64,000 bases of DNA. It comes from Haloferax mediterranei ATCC 33500. Lineage in GTDB: Archaea > Halobacteriota > Halobacteria > Halobacteriales > Haloferacaceae. Both the position numbers and the translations under genes were made by a program. Positions 15,794-23,618 of this stretch are shown here, piece by piece. The stretch's first letter is position 1; the number at the start of each line of letters is the position of its first letter. Below the pieces are notes generated by a model. The model saw only the letters and a list, made by a program, of their open reading frames with translations, did not search any database and was not told the origin of the DNA. Location: positions 62,001-126,000 of the forward strand of contig NC_017942.1 of the NCBI RefSeq assembly GCF_000306765.2, in the 5' to 3' direction.

Positions 15794-16522
15794 GCCAGTT
15801 TGAGGAACGAGCAGGTCGTTGAGTTAGTTGGTCAAGATGCTCGCAGACCTGCTCAGCGAGTGCTTTGAGACGGATTTAGAAGAAACTTGGGAGCGTGAGC
15901 GGACGGCGACACCCATCAGGGTGTTCGCCGTCCAGTTCCACGCGACCGGTTGTTCACTCAGAGAGACAAAAGAAATTCTTCGAATACTCGGCGTTGAACG
16001 CTCTCATCAAGCTGTTTGGCACTGGGTACATCGACTGGCAGATAGCAGTCACAACCCGCCTGAGGCGAAGCCGAAGCGGGTTGCGGTCGACGAGACCGCT
16101 GTCAAAATCAATGGCGAGTGGTCTTGGTTGTACGCCGCAATAGACATTGAGACAAAACTGATTCTCGATGTCGAGTTGTTTGGATGACATGGTACCGATC
16201 CGGCTGCTGCGTTTCTCCATCGACTCTCGGAGAAACATGATCTCTCAGATGCTGTGTTTCTCGTTGATGGCTACGGCTATCAGACTGCCCTCTCTCGATT
16301 AGGATTGAGCGGTCGGCTTGACTACGTCGAGCGAAACCTCATCGAAAAATGGTTTCACACCCTCAAAATGCGAGTCGACCGCTTCCATAATTCCTGGGTG
16401 GGCAGTCACGGAAGCGTCCGCGAGTGGTTCATACAATTTGCGCAATACTATAACTTTCAACGACCGCATCAGTCGCTCAACGGACGTACGCCGGTTGAGG
16501 AGGTCACTAACTAGACAGTGCC
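15778..16522 (+). mobile_element. IS6-type insertion sequence, 745 bp, transposase broken
   Basis: Starts GGCACTGTCTAGTTA and ends TAACTAGACAGTGCC, a 15-bp perfect inverted repeat. It carries one transposase frame on the plus strand with a nonsense codon. The flanking eight bases do not match (GTGCTGGC and AGTCAGGT), so no target duplication is left. This suggests recombination after insertion. Nearly identical to the copy at 56656 apart from that copy's hairpin insertion. Confidence 0.92.
15828..16514 (+). pseudogene. IS6-family DDE transposase with internal TGA
   Basis: The 228-codon frame begins MVKMLADLLSECFETDLEET, has the HTH-like region LRETKEILRILGVERSHQAV and the DDE residues (VDET, VDGY, and the Glu of VERNLIEKWF). 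It ends RTPVEEVTN. At 16185-16187 a TGA replaces the CGA (Arg) found in the other copy (LFGRHG). The protein is cut after 119 residues, before the second catalytic Asp. The element is therefore immobile unless complemented. Confidence 0.9.
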
Positions 16523-16622
16523 AGTCAGGTTCACCTAAGCCCTGTCTGACCAATTATCACACAGATATCACATACTAGTTGGTAACTTCGGCCTATACTC
16601 TCCTCGATATAGCGAACACATG

Positions 16623-16964
16623 TCAGGAGACTTGTGGCCTTCTTCCCTTCAAAAATACGCGGCCGCTGTCGCTCAAGGTAACCGATTTCGTCCGCCCCTC
16701 TTTTGCTGTTGTCACCAAATTTTCTGATTCTAGACTATTGACATGGCGAGCGACTGTACTTTTTGATTTGTCGAGTTCATCAGAAATTTGACTTATTGAT
16801 AGAGGTGTGTCTAACTCCGACAACTCACTGAGTAATTTGGCTTCAGCGTCTGAAACGTTCCCGCGAAGGTTCAGACGTGGAATACGATGGACGCTACTAT
16901 CGATGTCGCCCACTTGGAGTACCGTGTCGACGTAACTCTCGTTTGTGAACGTAGCGACTGTCAA
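16623..16964 (-). CDS. Winged-helix DNA-binding protein
   Basis: 113 residues. The C-terminal two thirds form a wHTH: SDAEAKLLSELSELDTPLSI, then SQISDELDKSKSTVARHVNS (recognition helix) and the wing ENLVTTAKEGRTKSVTLSDS. The N-terminal ~40 residues (TVLQVGDIDSSVHRIPRLNL) resemble the tail of a sensor domain, so the protein may be an N-terminally shortened regulator of the MarR/TrmB or Csa3-like type. It lies 100 bases from the IS6 element. Target unknown. Confidence 0.65.
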   Translation of the reverse strand: MTVATFTNESYVDTVLQVGDIDSSVHRIPRLNLRGNVSDAEAKLLSELSELDTPLSISQISDELDKSKSTVARHVNSLESENLVTTAKEGRTKSVTLSDSGRVFLKGRRPQVS

Positions 16965-17009
16965 CGGGAGAAGTTTGAAATCAAACCAATTGGGATCTAT
17001 TGGTAGATA

Positions 17010-17405
17010 CTACGCGAGATGCGCCACCTCGTCTGACTCCTCAACGTCGTCGAACTCCCCACGCTCGACAGGCTCCCAGTCCTCACCCAGCTCCGGACTC
17101 CACCAGTCGACCTCGTAGGCGCCCGGTGCGCCGAGGATCTTCACGCGCGCCGACCCATCAGGCAGGTCGCGGCGCAGTTTCTCGTCGACGTGGAGGTTCC
17201 AGGTCGTGGTAGAATCGAAGCAGGCGAGCACGGCCTCCTCGTAGCCGCGTGTCTCTCGGGATTCCTGGAGTTCGACCTGGGTGTTGCAGTTCTTGCAGAA
17301 CACCCCCTCGAAGGGGATGTGAGTGAAGACCTCCTGCCCGCAGACGGGGCACCAGAGGAACTCGAACAGCGCCTCACTGTGTCGGTCAAGTACTTCGAGA
17401 CTCAT
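17010..17405 (-). CDS. Zinc-ribbon protein of haloarchaeal mobile elements
   Basis: 131 residues from the ATG at 17405 (MSLEVLDRHSEALFEFLWCP). The open frame begins ten codons earlier, but this start is the natural one. One zinc ribbon has CPVC and CKNC (about residues 19-22 and 36-39). A beta-rich acidic C-terminal part contains TTTWNLHVDEKLRRDLPDG and ILGAPGAYEVDWWSPELGED. The family is highly conserved and recurs beside the next two genes on haloarchaeal plasmids and integrated elements. Function unknown. Confidence 0.8.
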   Translation of the reverse strand: MSLEVLDRHSEALFEFLWCPVCGQEVFTHIPFEGVFCKNCNTQVELQESRETRGYEEAVLACFDSTTTWNLHVDEKLRRDLPDGSARVKILGAPGAYEVDWWSPELGEDWEPVERGEFDDVEESDEVAHLA

Positions 17406-17482
17406 TGTTTGACCAACCCGGCCGTACCGGACCACCCCCTCGTGCCCGGCCGAAAAACAGCACCTAGTGCGGTCTCACCCAC

Positions 17483-17847
17483 TCACCGTTCGGCGCCGTA
17501 GACGATGCGTGAGGGGGCTTCGTACCCACAGTCGGGGCAATCGTACCAGCGCTGGACCTTCGCCCCGTCTGCTGCCTTCTCGCCGACGCGAACGTCGTCG
17601 CTCGGGCATTCCGGACAGCTGAGTTCCGGAGCCGGCCGCTCCCGGAGCACGTCACGGAACGACTTCGCGTCTTTCGTCTCGTATCCCCGCGACCAGACCG
17701 GGTAGCCGTCGACGAGGATTGCCCCACGCCACTTGTACCGGTAGAGTCCGGCGCTCGATGCAAGACGGCTCGCGCACCGGTCTCGGCGTTCCGATACGCG
17801 AGTGTCGGCGAGCGGCTCTCGCGTCGCCAGTTGGTGATGCGGGGCAT
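17483..17847 (-). pseudogene. Zinc-ribbon protein with single-base frameshift
   Basis: The first frame reads MPRITNWRRESRSPTLAYRN then ETGARAVLHRAPD. At about 17745 the coding signal moves to the frame YRYKWRGAILVDGYPVWSRG..ETKDAKSFRDVLRERPAPEL..CPEC..CPDCGYEAPSRIVYGAER with a TGA at 17483. The joined product is ~121 residues with two CxxC pairs. Every other position is intact, so a one-base deletion or base-call error is likely. Conserved partner of the genes on either side. Confidence 0.75.
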
Positions 17848-17850
17848 TGT

Positions 17851-18309
17851 TCAGAAGTGGACGTCTGCGGGCACGATCCAGAGCTCATCACTCTCCTCAA
17901 GGACTCGATCCAGCTGCTCGCGATGTCGGATTCCGTTCGCGTACTCGTTGTACAGGAACACCGTCGGGCCGTCGTAGGCGCCGACCTGGTGGAAGGCGTG
18001 CCGGGCGAGGTCTTCGTCCCGCATGATCTCCTCGTCTGAGAGCTCTTCGATGGCTTCCTTCACCCGGCCGAGATTGCGCTCGAGCAGGTCCTGGCCGTCA
18101 TCGGAGTCGACAGGAGCCGCGGTCGGAAGCTCACCCCATCGCGCCTTCCCTGCAACGGACGTGTCCTCCTCGTCGAACGTGACGAAGTAATCGAAGACGG
18201 CGCCGGTGTGTGGATCCGCGCCGACCAATCGCTCGAACACCGTCTGTCCGGTGGCCAACGCGTCGTTGTGTGTCGATGCCTCTACCAGTGCGTAAATAAC
18301 CATGTGCAT
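17851..18309 (-). CDS. Acidic protein with LVEAST..FLYNE domain
   Basis: 152 residues, starting MHMVIYALVEAST (MVIYALV may be the real start). Conserved blocks are LVEASTHNDALATGQTVFER, FDYFVTFDEEDT, VGAYDGPTVFLYNE and a C-terminal EESDELWIVPADVHF. The same blocks, in the same order, occur in the middle of the 294-residue zinc-ribbon protein at 25391-26275, so the two are paralogues with different architectures. The stop of the preceding frame is three bases away. Function unknown. Confidence 0.75.
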   Translation of the reverse strand: MHMVIYALVEASTHNDALATGQTVFERLVGADPHTGAVFDYFVTFDEEDTSVAGKARWGELPTAAPVDSDDGQDLLERNLGRVKEAIEELSDEEIMRDEDLARHAFHQVGAYDGPTVFLYNEYANGIRHREQLDRVLEESDELWIVPADVHF

Positions 18310-18372
18310 CGGTTTTCACCTTCGTCTGCCGACGCACGCGACTGCACAACTGCGTCACTACGTGTTGCGCCG

Positions 18373-18402
18373 GCACCGATCGCCGGCGCTCAAAAAATAG
18401 TA
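18373..18402 (-). terminator. GC hairpin plus T-run after 18416-18886
   Basis: Read on the minus strand, the stop of the 156-residue gene is followed by CTATTTTTTGA and then a hairpin with arms GCGCCGGC/GCCGGCGC around a 7-base loop (plus-strand 18371-18393). A U-rich tract is the usual archaeal termination signal. A similar GC-rich palindrome with a poly-A side occurs at about 36804-36834. Confidence 0.5.
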
Positions 18403-18415
18403 CTGACGATGCTGG

Positions 18416-18886
18416 CTAGACGTTCTCGAACTCCGACTGGCAGCCCTCCTCCTCGACGCTGATCGTCAGGTCTCCACTCTCGTAGTCGGCCTCGAACTCG
18501 ACTGAGAACGTATCCGAGTTGTAGGCGGCGTGGTACGCACGATGTCGCTTGGGCGACCCGGTCGCCTTGAAGTGGAAGAAGGCAGCAGCTGTGTACGGTT
18601 TGCTTGCTGTTTCGATTTGCGCTTCGGCTGATGCCGGGAGTGCGATGTGCGGCGTGTCACTGTCGATTCCGGCGGCGAAGGCTCGAGCTTCGTCGACGCT
18701 TGCTTGCGAATGTGCTGGCGTCTCACCGGTCAACACATTCACGGGTGTTTCCGTCTCGTCTGTGAATAGTACATCTTCGAAGGTACGAGTACCAAGAATC
18801 GCGTCGGGGCTCAGCTCACACTCCTCAAACGGATCGTTCGATGGTTGTTCAAACATTGAATCACGAAGCCCTGAGGGCTCAGTCAT
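18416..18886 (-). CDS. Acidic hypothetical protein
   Basis: 156 residues. Low-complexity acidic N-terminus, then a compact domain with LPASAEAQIETASKPYTAAA, FHFKATGSPKRHRAYHAAYN and strands FSVEFEADYESGDLTISVEE. It belongs to the same run of minus-strand mobile-element genes (19319 to 17010). No recognisable fold or motif. Likely cytosolic. Confidence 0.65.
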   Translation of the reverse strand: MTEPSGLRDSMFEQPSNDPFEECELSPDAILGTRTFEDVLFTDETETPVNVLTGETPAHSQASVDEARAFAAGIDSDTPHIALPASAEAQIETASKPYTAAAFFHFKATGSPKRHRAYHAAYNSDTFSVEFEADYESGDLTISVEEEGCQSEFENV

Positions 18887-18938
18887 TCAGCCCTCGAAAA
18901 ACAGGACCCTCACATCTCGCGGGGAGACTGATTTTCAG

Positions 18939-19319
18939 CTACTCCTCTATCGACTCGAGGGAACTGAGGTCCGCGTGGAGGACTTCGCCGTTGCGGATGA
19001 TGTACCGCTTTGCGAGGACTGGGAACCGACATTTCGTGAACCCGGCTGTCTGGATGTCGAGTTCTTCGTTAGGCTCGAGATAGCCGGCGAGTGTTCGGAG
19101 GAACTCGTGCGTCACAAGACCACCTTCGTAGTCAGGAAGACCGTCTTCGCGGGCTTCGTAGACCTCGAAGGCGCCGTATCCCCAGATGATGAGCTCTCCT
19201 TCTTCATCCACCTCCCAATTCAGGGTCCCGAAGCAATGTGCTTCGCAGAGCTGGCGGACTGCCTGTGCATCCGTTACGACTGCGCCGGTCGATGTCGTCG
19301 CTGCTTGGAGCGTTGCCAT
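18939..19319 (-). CDS. Conserved hypothetical protein
   Basis: 126 residues from MATLQAATTSTGAVVTDAQA (ATG at 19319). The 25 codons upstream in frame are not coding-like. Contains LCEAHCFGTLNWEVDEEGEL, GLPDYEGGLVTHEFLRTLAG and the end CRFPVLAKRYIIRNGEVLHA. Mixed alpha/beta, no membrane segment. Heads the minus-strand run down to 17010. Function unknown. Confidence 0.65.
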   Translation of the reverse strand: MATLQAATTSTGAVVTDAQAVRQLCEAHCFGTLNWEVDEEGELIIWGYGAFEVYEAREDGLPDYEGGLVTHEFLRTLAGYLEPNEELDIQTAGFTKCRFPVLAKRYIIRNGEVLHADLSSLESIEE

Positions 19320-19414
19320 TGTTCGTACTCGAGGGTGCTTTCCTACCCCCGCACTCCTTTGGGGATTAACAAAGCCTCTCGTGTGCCCATCCAAACGAAG
19401 AATTGAGACGCCGG

Positions 19415-19613
19415 TTACGACTCATCTTCGAGGTCGGCAGCCTCACCGCTCTCGGGCTAGATGAACACAATTCGGACCCATTAGAGAAATCCCCTTTTTG
19501 TGGCTTCAGATACTCTCTGATCGCCTCGACATTGACATAGATCTCGAGGTGTTCTTGCAGCGCCATCTGAACACGAAACTGGTAGTCGTGTAGCCACAAA
19601 CACTCATTGGTCT
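19415..19613 (-). pseudogene. Small protein gene with frameshift
   Basis: The frame ECKTNECLWLHDYQFRVQMA, EHLEIYVNVEAIREYLKPQK and DFSNGSELCSS moves at about 19458 to PESGEAADLEDES with a TAA at 19415. The only start in the first frame is a TTG (19599), or the gene is truncated beyond an in-frame TAG near 19626. It lies head to head with the plus-strand gene at 19632. Family not identified. Confidence 0.45.
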
Positions 19614-19631
19614 TGCACTCTTTCTAGGACC

Positions 19632-20060
19632 ATGGCCGAGTTTCCAGACGAACGACAACTCGTACTCCGGGCGCGTTCCGAGTTGGACCAGTGGACGAAA
19701 AGTGCCCGGATGGAAGCGTACACTGAACTGTTCGAAGGTGATGATCCCATCCTTTCCCCCGAAGAAGTGCAACTACTCGATGCGCTCGACTCCGAAATGG
19801 AGAGAGAGGGCGGCGATGGTGTCTGGGGAACGGATCAGTACGGCATTCACACGGCGGGGTCCTCGAGTTCGGACACCTCACTCGGCGTCGTCTGTGTGTA
19901 CCACCCACAGATCACCAAAGACTCCGTCCTTCGTGGAGCAGACGACCTCGACGACGAGACCGAAGAGCGACTCAACGCAGCACTCTGGCAATACAGCGAG
20001 CGCGTCGCGACACTCATCGAAGAGAAGCTCCACGAGTTCACCCGTCAAACGCAGAGTTAG
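19632..20060 (+). CDS. Conserved haloarchaeal hypothetical protein
   Basis: 142 residues: MAEFPDERQLVLRARSELDQ..TKSARMEAYTELFEGDDPIL, a helical acidic N-terminus, then VWGTDQYGIHTAGSSSSDTS, SLGVVCVYHP and a long C-terminal helix (DDLDDETEERLNAALWQYSE, continuing RVATLIEEKLHEF). Cytosolic, all-alpha with a short sheet. A family I know only as a haloarchaeal domain of unknown function. Confidence 0.75.
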   Translation: MAEFPDERQLVLRARSELDQWTKSARMEAYTELFEGDDPILSPEEVQLLDALDSEMEREGGDGVWGTDQYGIHTAGSSSSDTSLGVVCVYHPQITKDSVLRGADDLDDETEERLNAALWQYSERVATLIEEKLHEFTRQTQS

Positions 20061-20174
20061 GCCCCGACTCAGGTTCAGCTCCGCATTGACAGTTGGCGAG
20101 GTTTACCTACATTCAGGTGCTAATGCAACGTCCTCAAAGAGCAATTTATCCGAATCGGGCGCCTACTCGTAGGG

Positions 20175-20507
20175 ATGCCAGACGACAAACGAGGCCAAGA
20201 CGAGGACGAAGACAACGAACAGCCGCAACAGCCAGAGCGGAAGCGAGAGGAGGTCCGTGACCGCGCCCACGAAGACAGAGCGATGAGCGGCGACCCCGGT
20301 GGGCGGCTTGGTGACCTCGATGATGCACTCGAAACCCAGAACTACCCGACCACGACCGATGAACTGGTTGAGGCCTACGGAGACTACGAGATCGAAACAC
20401 AAGGCGGTACAGAATCCCTTGAAAAAGTGCTTGCCCCAACTGATAACCAAACGTACGACTCCGCCGATGATGTTCGAAGCCGGCTACTGGGACTGATACA
20501 TCGATAG
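20175..20507 (+). CDS. DUF5789-type small acidic protein
   Basis: 110 residues. Charged N-terminus (DEDEDNEQPQQPERKREEVR) followed by the compact domain LGDLDDALETQNYPTTTDEL, VEAYGDYEIETQGGTESLEK and DVRSRLLGLIHR. This matches the haloarchaeal DUF5789 pattern, in which a residue stretch Y.....ELV..YGD..IE..gG..sl..vL is constant. Function unknown. Convergent with mgtE. Confidence 0.75.
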   Translation: MPDDKRGQDEDEDNEQPQQPERKREEVRDRAHEDRAMSGDPGGRLGDLDDALETQNYPTTTDELVEAYGDYEIETQGGTESLEKVLAPTDNQTYDSADDVRSRLLGLIHR

Positions 20508-20565
20508 CGAATCAGCTCGCGATGTGCTAGACCACCGGTACGGACTAGTATCCCTAAGAGTCAGT

Positions 20566-21816
20566 TCAGAGGAGTACGACCTGCGCCAGTCCGAGGAATA
20601 TGAAGAATCCGAGGACGTCAGTTGCGGTCGTAATGAAGATAGTCGCCGACGTTGCCGGATCGTACCCGAGCCGATCCAGAATGAGTGGAACGAGCGCGCC
20701 GAAGAATCCTGCAATGACGAGATTCGAGACCATTGCCATGCCGATAACCAGCCCCAACAAGGGACTCTGGTTAAACAGGGTGGCGATGACGGCCACGATA
20801 CTACCGGTGATTACGCCGTTTGCACCCCCCGCAAGCACCTCGTTGCCGATGGCGTGCCTCCCTGTTCGAAGTGAGATCTGCTCTAGCGCGATTCCGCGGA
20901 CCGTCACAGCCATCGACTGCGTGCCGGCGTTCCCACCCATCCCGGCGACGACCGGCATGTAGATCGCCAGCAGCGTCAACGCCGCGATCGTGTCCTTGAA
21001 TAGCCCGACAGTCGCCGCAGCGAGAAAGGCGGTTCCGAGGTTGATGATGAGCCACTTGTATCGCCGGCGAACCTTCTCGATGGCGCCATCGAGAACGCTC
21101 TCCTGCTCGTCGACACCAGTGAACTCATAGAGCGTCTGGCCGGCCTCTTCCTCGATGGCCCGCAAGAGGTCGTCCGCATAGATGACTCCGAGAATACTGT
21201 CATCTTCGTCGAGAACGGCAATCTTGCTCTGCGGGTTTGTTCTAAATACTTCGACAACTTCCGTGTCGGGCTGTTCGTACCGGACGGTTGGAGTGGGGCG
21301 AAGGTACTCGGTGATGACCGTCGGTCCGTGCCCGGCCAACGCCAGAGTGTGTCCAGGTAGCTCCCCTAACACCTCGTCGCCATCGGTAACGAAGACGGTC
21401 GGGAAGTGGCCCGTTCGGGCCTCGTGGCGTCGGACGAGCCGTGCCACCTCTTCGAATCCCTGGTCCTTGTCGACGGTGACGTAGTCGAGATCCATCATAC
21501 CGGCGGCGCTGTCCGGACTGAATTTCAGGAGGAACTCGATCCGCTCTCGTCGGTCAATATCGAGCTGACCGAGTACGGCCTCCTGAGTGTCCCCGTCGAG
21601 CAATCCAATCGCGTCGGCCGCATCGTCGGGATCGAGTCGGCGGACGAATCGCCGTACCTCCTGGCGATCCATGTCGTCGAGTACGTCTCGCTGGATCGAC
21701 TCTGGGAGCTGGAAGAACACGACTCGTTGTCGTGCCCACGGTAAGGCCTGGAAATCCGCACCTGGTGTCTCCGAGGCGGCTATCTGCTGTTGGACATCGA
21801 TCGTGAATTCTTGCAT
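20566..21816 (-). CDS. mgtE: Magnesium transporter MgtE
   Basis: 416 residues. N domain (about 15-125) with LDPDDAADAIGLLDG and FSPDSAAGMMDLDYVTVDKD, then two CBS domains (about 128-250; FPTVFVTDGDEVLGELPG, SKIAVLDEDDSILGVIYADD). Five membrane helices (about 270-415) include the pore signature MPVVAGMGGNAGTQ. Full length for the family. MgtE imports Mg2+, with the cytosolic N/CBS domains closing the pore when Mg2+ is high. Upstream, minus-strand genes for a cation exchanger and a CBS/HPF protein lie nearby, but with separate spacing. Confidence 0.95.
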   Translation of the reverse strand: MQEFTIDVQQQIAASETPGADFQALPWARQRVVFFQLPESIQRDVLDDMDRQEVRRFVRRLDPDDAADAIGLLDGDTQEAVLGQLDIDRRERIEFLLKFSPDSAAGMMDLDYVTVDKDQGFEEVARLVRRHEARTGHFPTVFVTDGDEVLGELPGHTLALAGHGPTVITEYLRPTPTVRYEQPDTEVVEVFRTNPQSKIAVLDEDDSILGVIYADDLLRAIEEEAGQTLYEFTGVDEQESVLDGAIEKVRRRYKWLIINLGTAFLAAATVGLFKDTIAALTLLAIYMPVVAGMGGNAGTQSMAVTVRGIALEQISLRTGRHAIGNEVLAGGANGVITGSIVAVIATLFNQSPLLGLVIGMAMVSNLVIAGFFGALVPLILDRLGYDPATSATIFITTATDVLGFFIFLGLAQVVLL

Positions 21817-21921
21817 ACGGTTACCTCGTCTCGCGTCGCACGAATCCCAGAAACCGACGTGACGTAGCGGAATCCGAGGTGTTGGAACCGATAGTAAGGA
21901 AAATGCGGCACATAGCCCTCC

Positions 21922-22155
21922 TTACCCCCGAGATCGTTCGTGTTCTGGGGCAAGGTTGAGAAACACGTCGTCCTCTGTCCCACACTCCGGACAAGTATGC
22001 ACGAAGTGGAGACCATCCTCATCACGCTTTTCTATGCGCCACTCCGACCGGGCACGGGCGACATTTCCACACTCCTTGCAGCGTTTTGGATGATCCTGGA
22101 GGTACGTCTGCATGAAGTCGATGAACGACTGCGTACCATGGCGGTGCGTCGGCAT
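21922..22155 (-). CDS. 77-residue zinc-ribbon protein
   Basis: MPTHRHGTQSFIDFMQTYLQ, then CKECG and CPECG (about residues 26-30 and 55-59) with ARSEWRIEKRDEDGLHFVHT between. A two-pair zinc ribbon fused to a short helix. Such single-ribbon microproteins are abundant in haloarchaea and often affect stress or surface phenotypes. No specific role can be assigned. Confidence 0.75.
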   Translation of the reverse strand: MPTHRHGTQSFIDFMQTYLQDHPKRCKECGNVARARSEWRIEKRDEDGLHFVHTCPECGTEDDVFLNLAPEHERSRG

Positions 22156-22295
22156 ACTCTGCTCATACGATGTGTATGCGTATCAGCGTGTTCACCCCTT
22201 TGGCACTCTCTCAGCTCGTCCAGTTGAACCGTCCAGTAGCGAAGGAGTGACAGGGAGGATCGTTCATCCCGGTGTGACGGCGACGTTCCGATCGT

Positions 22296-23285
22296 CTACT
22301 GCCCAGGGAACAACACTAGCCGTCCCGCCAAGAAAGCGAAGTACAGTCCCAGCATATAGCCGCCCTCTGTCCGTGTGAACTCCCCCTCTCGCCAGTACAA
22401 CGCCCAGCCGAGCAGCCCTACGCCGGCGATTAACTTGAACGGGAGGTCCCACAGGACGACGGACGACGGGACGGAGTAGGTCGAGAGAGCACCGCCGAGA
22501 CCGATACCGACGAGGGGGTTGACGATGTTGCTCCCGACGAGGGTCCCGAGCGCGACGTGGGGCGACCGTCGACGGATAGCGTCCATCACGGCCGTCAGCT
22601 CCGGCAATGCGGCGGCCACGCCGATGGTTACGACACCGACCATGGAGCCACCGATGGCAAGCGTATCGACGACTACCTCGACGACCGAGAGCAGAAGCGA
22701 GGCGGAGAGCAGGACGAGGACGAGCAGACCCGTGGCAACCACAGTGTCTCGACGTGGGTTTTTACTCGGGGCCTCTCTGAGTGATTGGGTTGACTCTCGA
22801 CGAGTGATTATCGCGCCGACGTAGATCAAGTAGAGTCCCAGTAGCAGGACGCCGTCGAGTCGACTAATCGTTCCATCCCAGGCGACCAACATGGTCGCAC
22901 CGATCGCACCCAGCATCGGCAGATAGCTCTCGTAGACGAACCTCCGGGAGACGTGAACGGTCCCATACCCGATGAGAAGAACGCCGACGAGGAGGAGCTG
23001 CTGGACGGTCGAAGAGCCGGTGTTCCCGCCGATGACGACGGCCGAGGTAACCTGGTACTCGAGGACACCAGAGAGAATTCCGAGTGACGCGACGAGGTGA
23101 GAACTGAGTTCCGGGAGACTCGTACCCAACGCAAGGACGGTCATCCCAACGAGAACTTCGTCGACGTCGTAGTACTCGGCGAGCGCCAGCAGCCGACCGA
23201 TCGCCCGACTCGCTGCAGTCACGAGCGTGTACAACGCGACCGTCCCGATAGCAATCTGTGTCAGCAACCCGCCCGAGACAGGCAT
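22296..23285 (-). CDS. Sodium/calcium exchanger family protein (CaCA)
   Basis: 329 residues with ten hydrophobic helices. It carries both alpha repeats of the CaCA superfamily: alpha-1 VLALGTSLPELSSHLVASLG (about residues 50-69), and alpha-2 GVAAALPELTAVMDAIRRRS followed by GTLVGSNIVNPLVGIG (about 226-270). The acidic GTSLPE and AALPE residues coordinate the cation. These proteins exchange Na+ for Ca2+ or a related cation at the cell membrane. It starts two bases after the stop of the small zinc-ribbon gene 23287-23460, so they form an operon. Confidence 0.92.
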   Translation of the reverse strand: MPVSGGLLTQIAIGTVALYTLVTAASRAIGRLLALAEYYDVDEVLVGMTVLALGTSLPELSSHLVASLGILSGVLEYQVTSAVVIGGNTGSSTVQQLLLVGVLLIGYGTVHVSRRFVYESYLPMLGAIGATMLVAWDGTISRLDGVLLLGLYLIYVGAIITRRESTQSLREAPSKNPRRDTVVATGLLVLVLLSASLLLSVVEVVVDTLAIGGSMVGVVTIGVAAALPELTAVMDAIRRRSPHVALGTLVGSNIVNPLVGIGLGGALSTYSVPSSVVLWDLPFKLIAGVGLLGWALYWREGEFTRTEGGYMLGLYFAFLAGRLVLFPGQ

Positions 23286-23286
23286 A

Positions 23287-23460
23287 TTAGCGCTCGGCTA
23301 GCCACGTGTCGTCCCAGTCTCGTTCGTAGTCGGGATCGAAGGGCTCGAGGGTCCAGACCGGACAGTTCTCGCACTCCCAGACTCTGTAGACCGTTCCGTC
23401 TCGAATCACGACCCCGACAGACGCCCAGGCGTGGGTTTCGCAGGTCGGGGCCTCAGACAT
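23287..23460 (-). CDS. 57-residue zinc-binding microprotein
   Basis: MSEAPTCETHAWASVGVVIR, then VYRVWECENCPVWTLEPFDP and DWDDTWLAER. One CENC pair plus CETH gives a C-H/C-C zinc site. The stop TAA overlaps the start region of the exchanger gene (TAATATG), so it is very likely the first gene of that transcript. Confidence 0.65.
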   Translation of the reverse strand: MSEAPTCETHAWASVGVVIRDGTVYRVWECENCPVWTLEPFDPDYERDWDDTWLAER

Positions 23461-23618
23461 ATATGGACCTACAAACGATTGCTGTCCGAAAAAGCCTTTC
23501 CGCAGGACTAATCAGCCCGCGCTGGTCGGATACGTTGAGGAGGTCAAACCAACGTTGGATGAGACGTTGCTGGTCAGCCATCGAAACGTTCCTACTCGTG
23601 GACTGAGCGGCGAAACAG

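Noticed and set aside
18549..19406. 285-codon plus-strand frame
   Set aside because: Covers two genuine minus-strand genes (18416-18886 and 18939-19319) in antisense.
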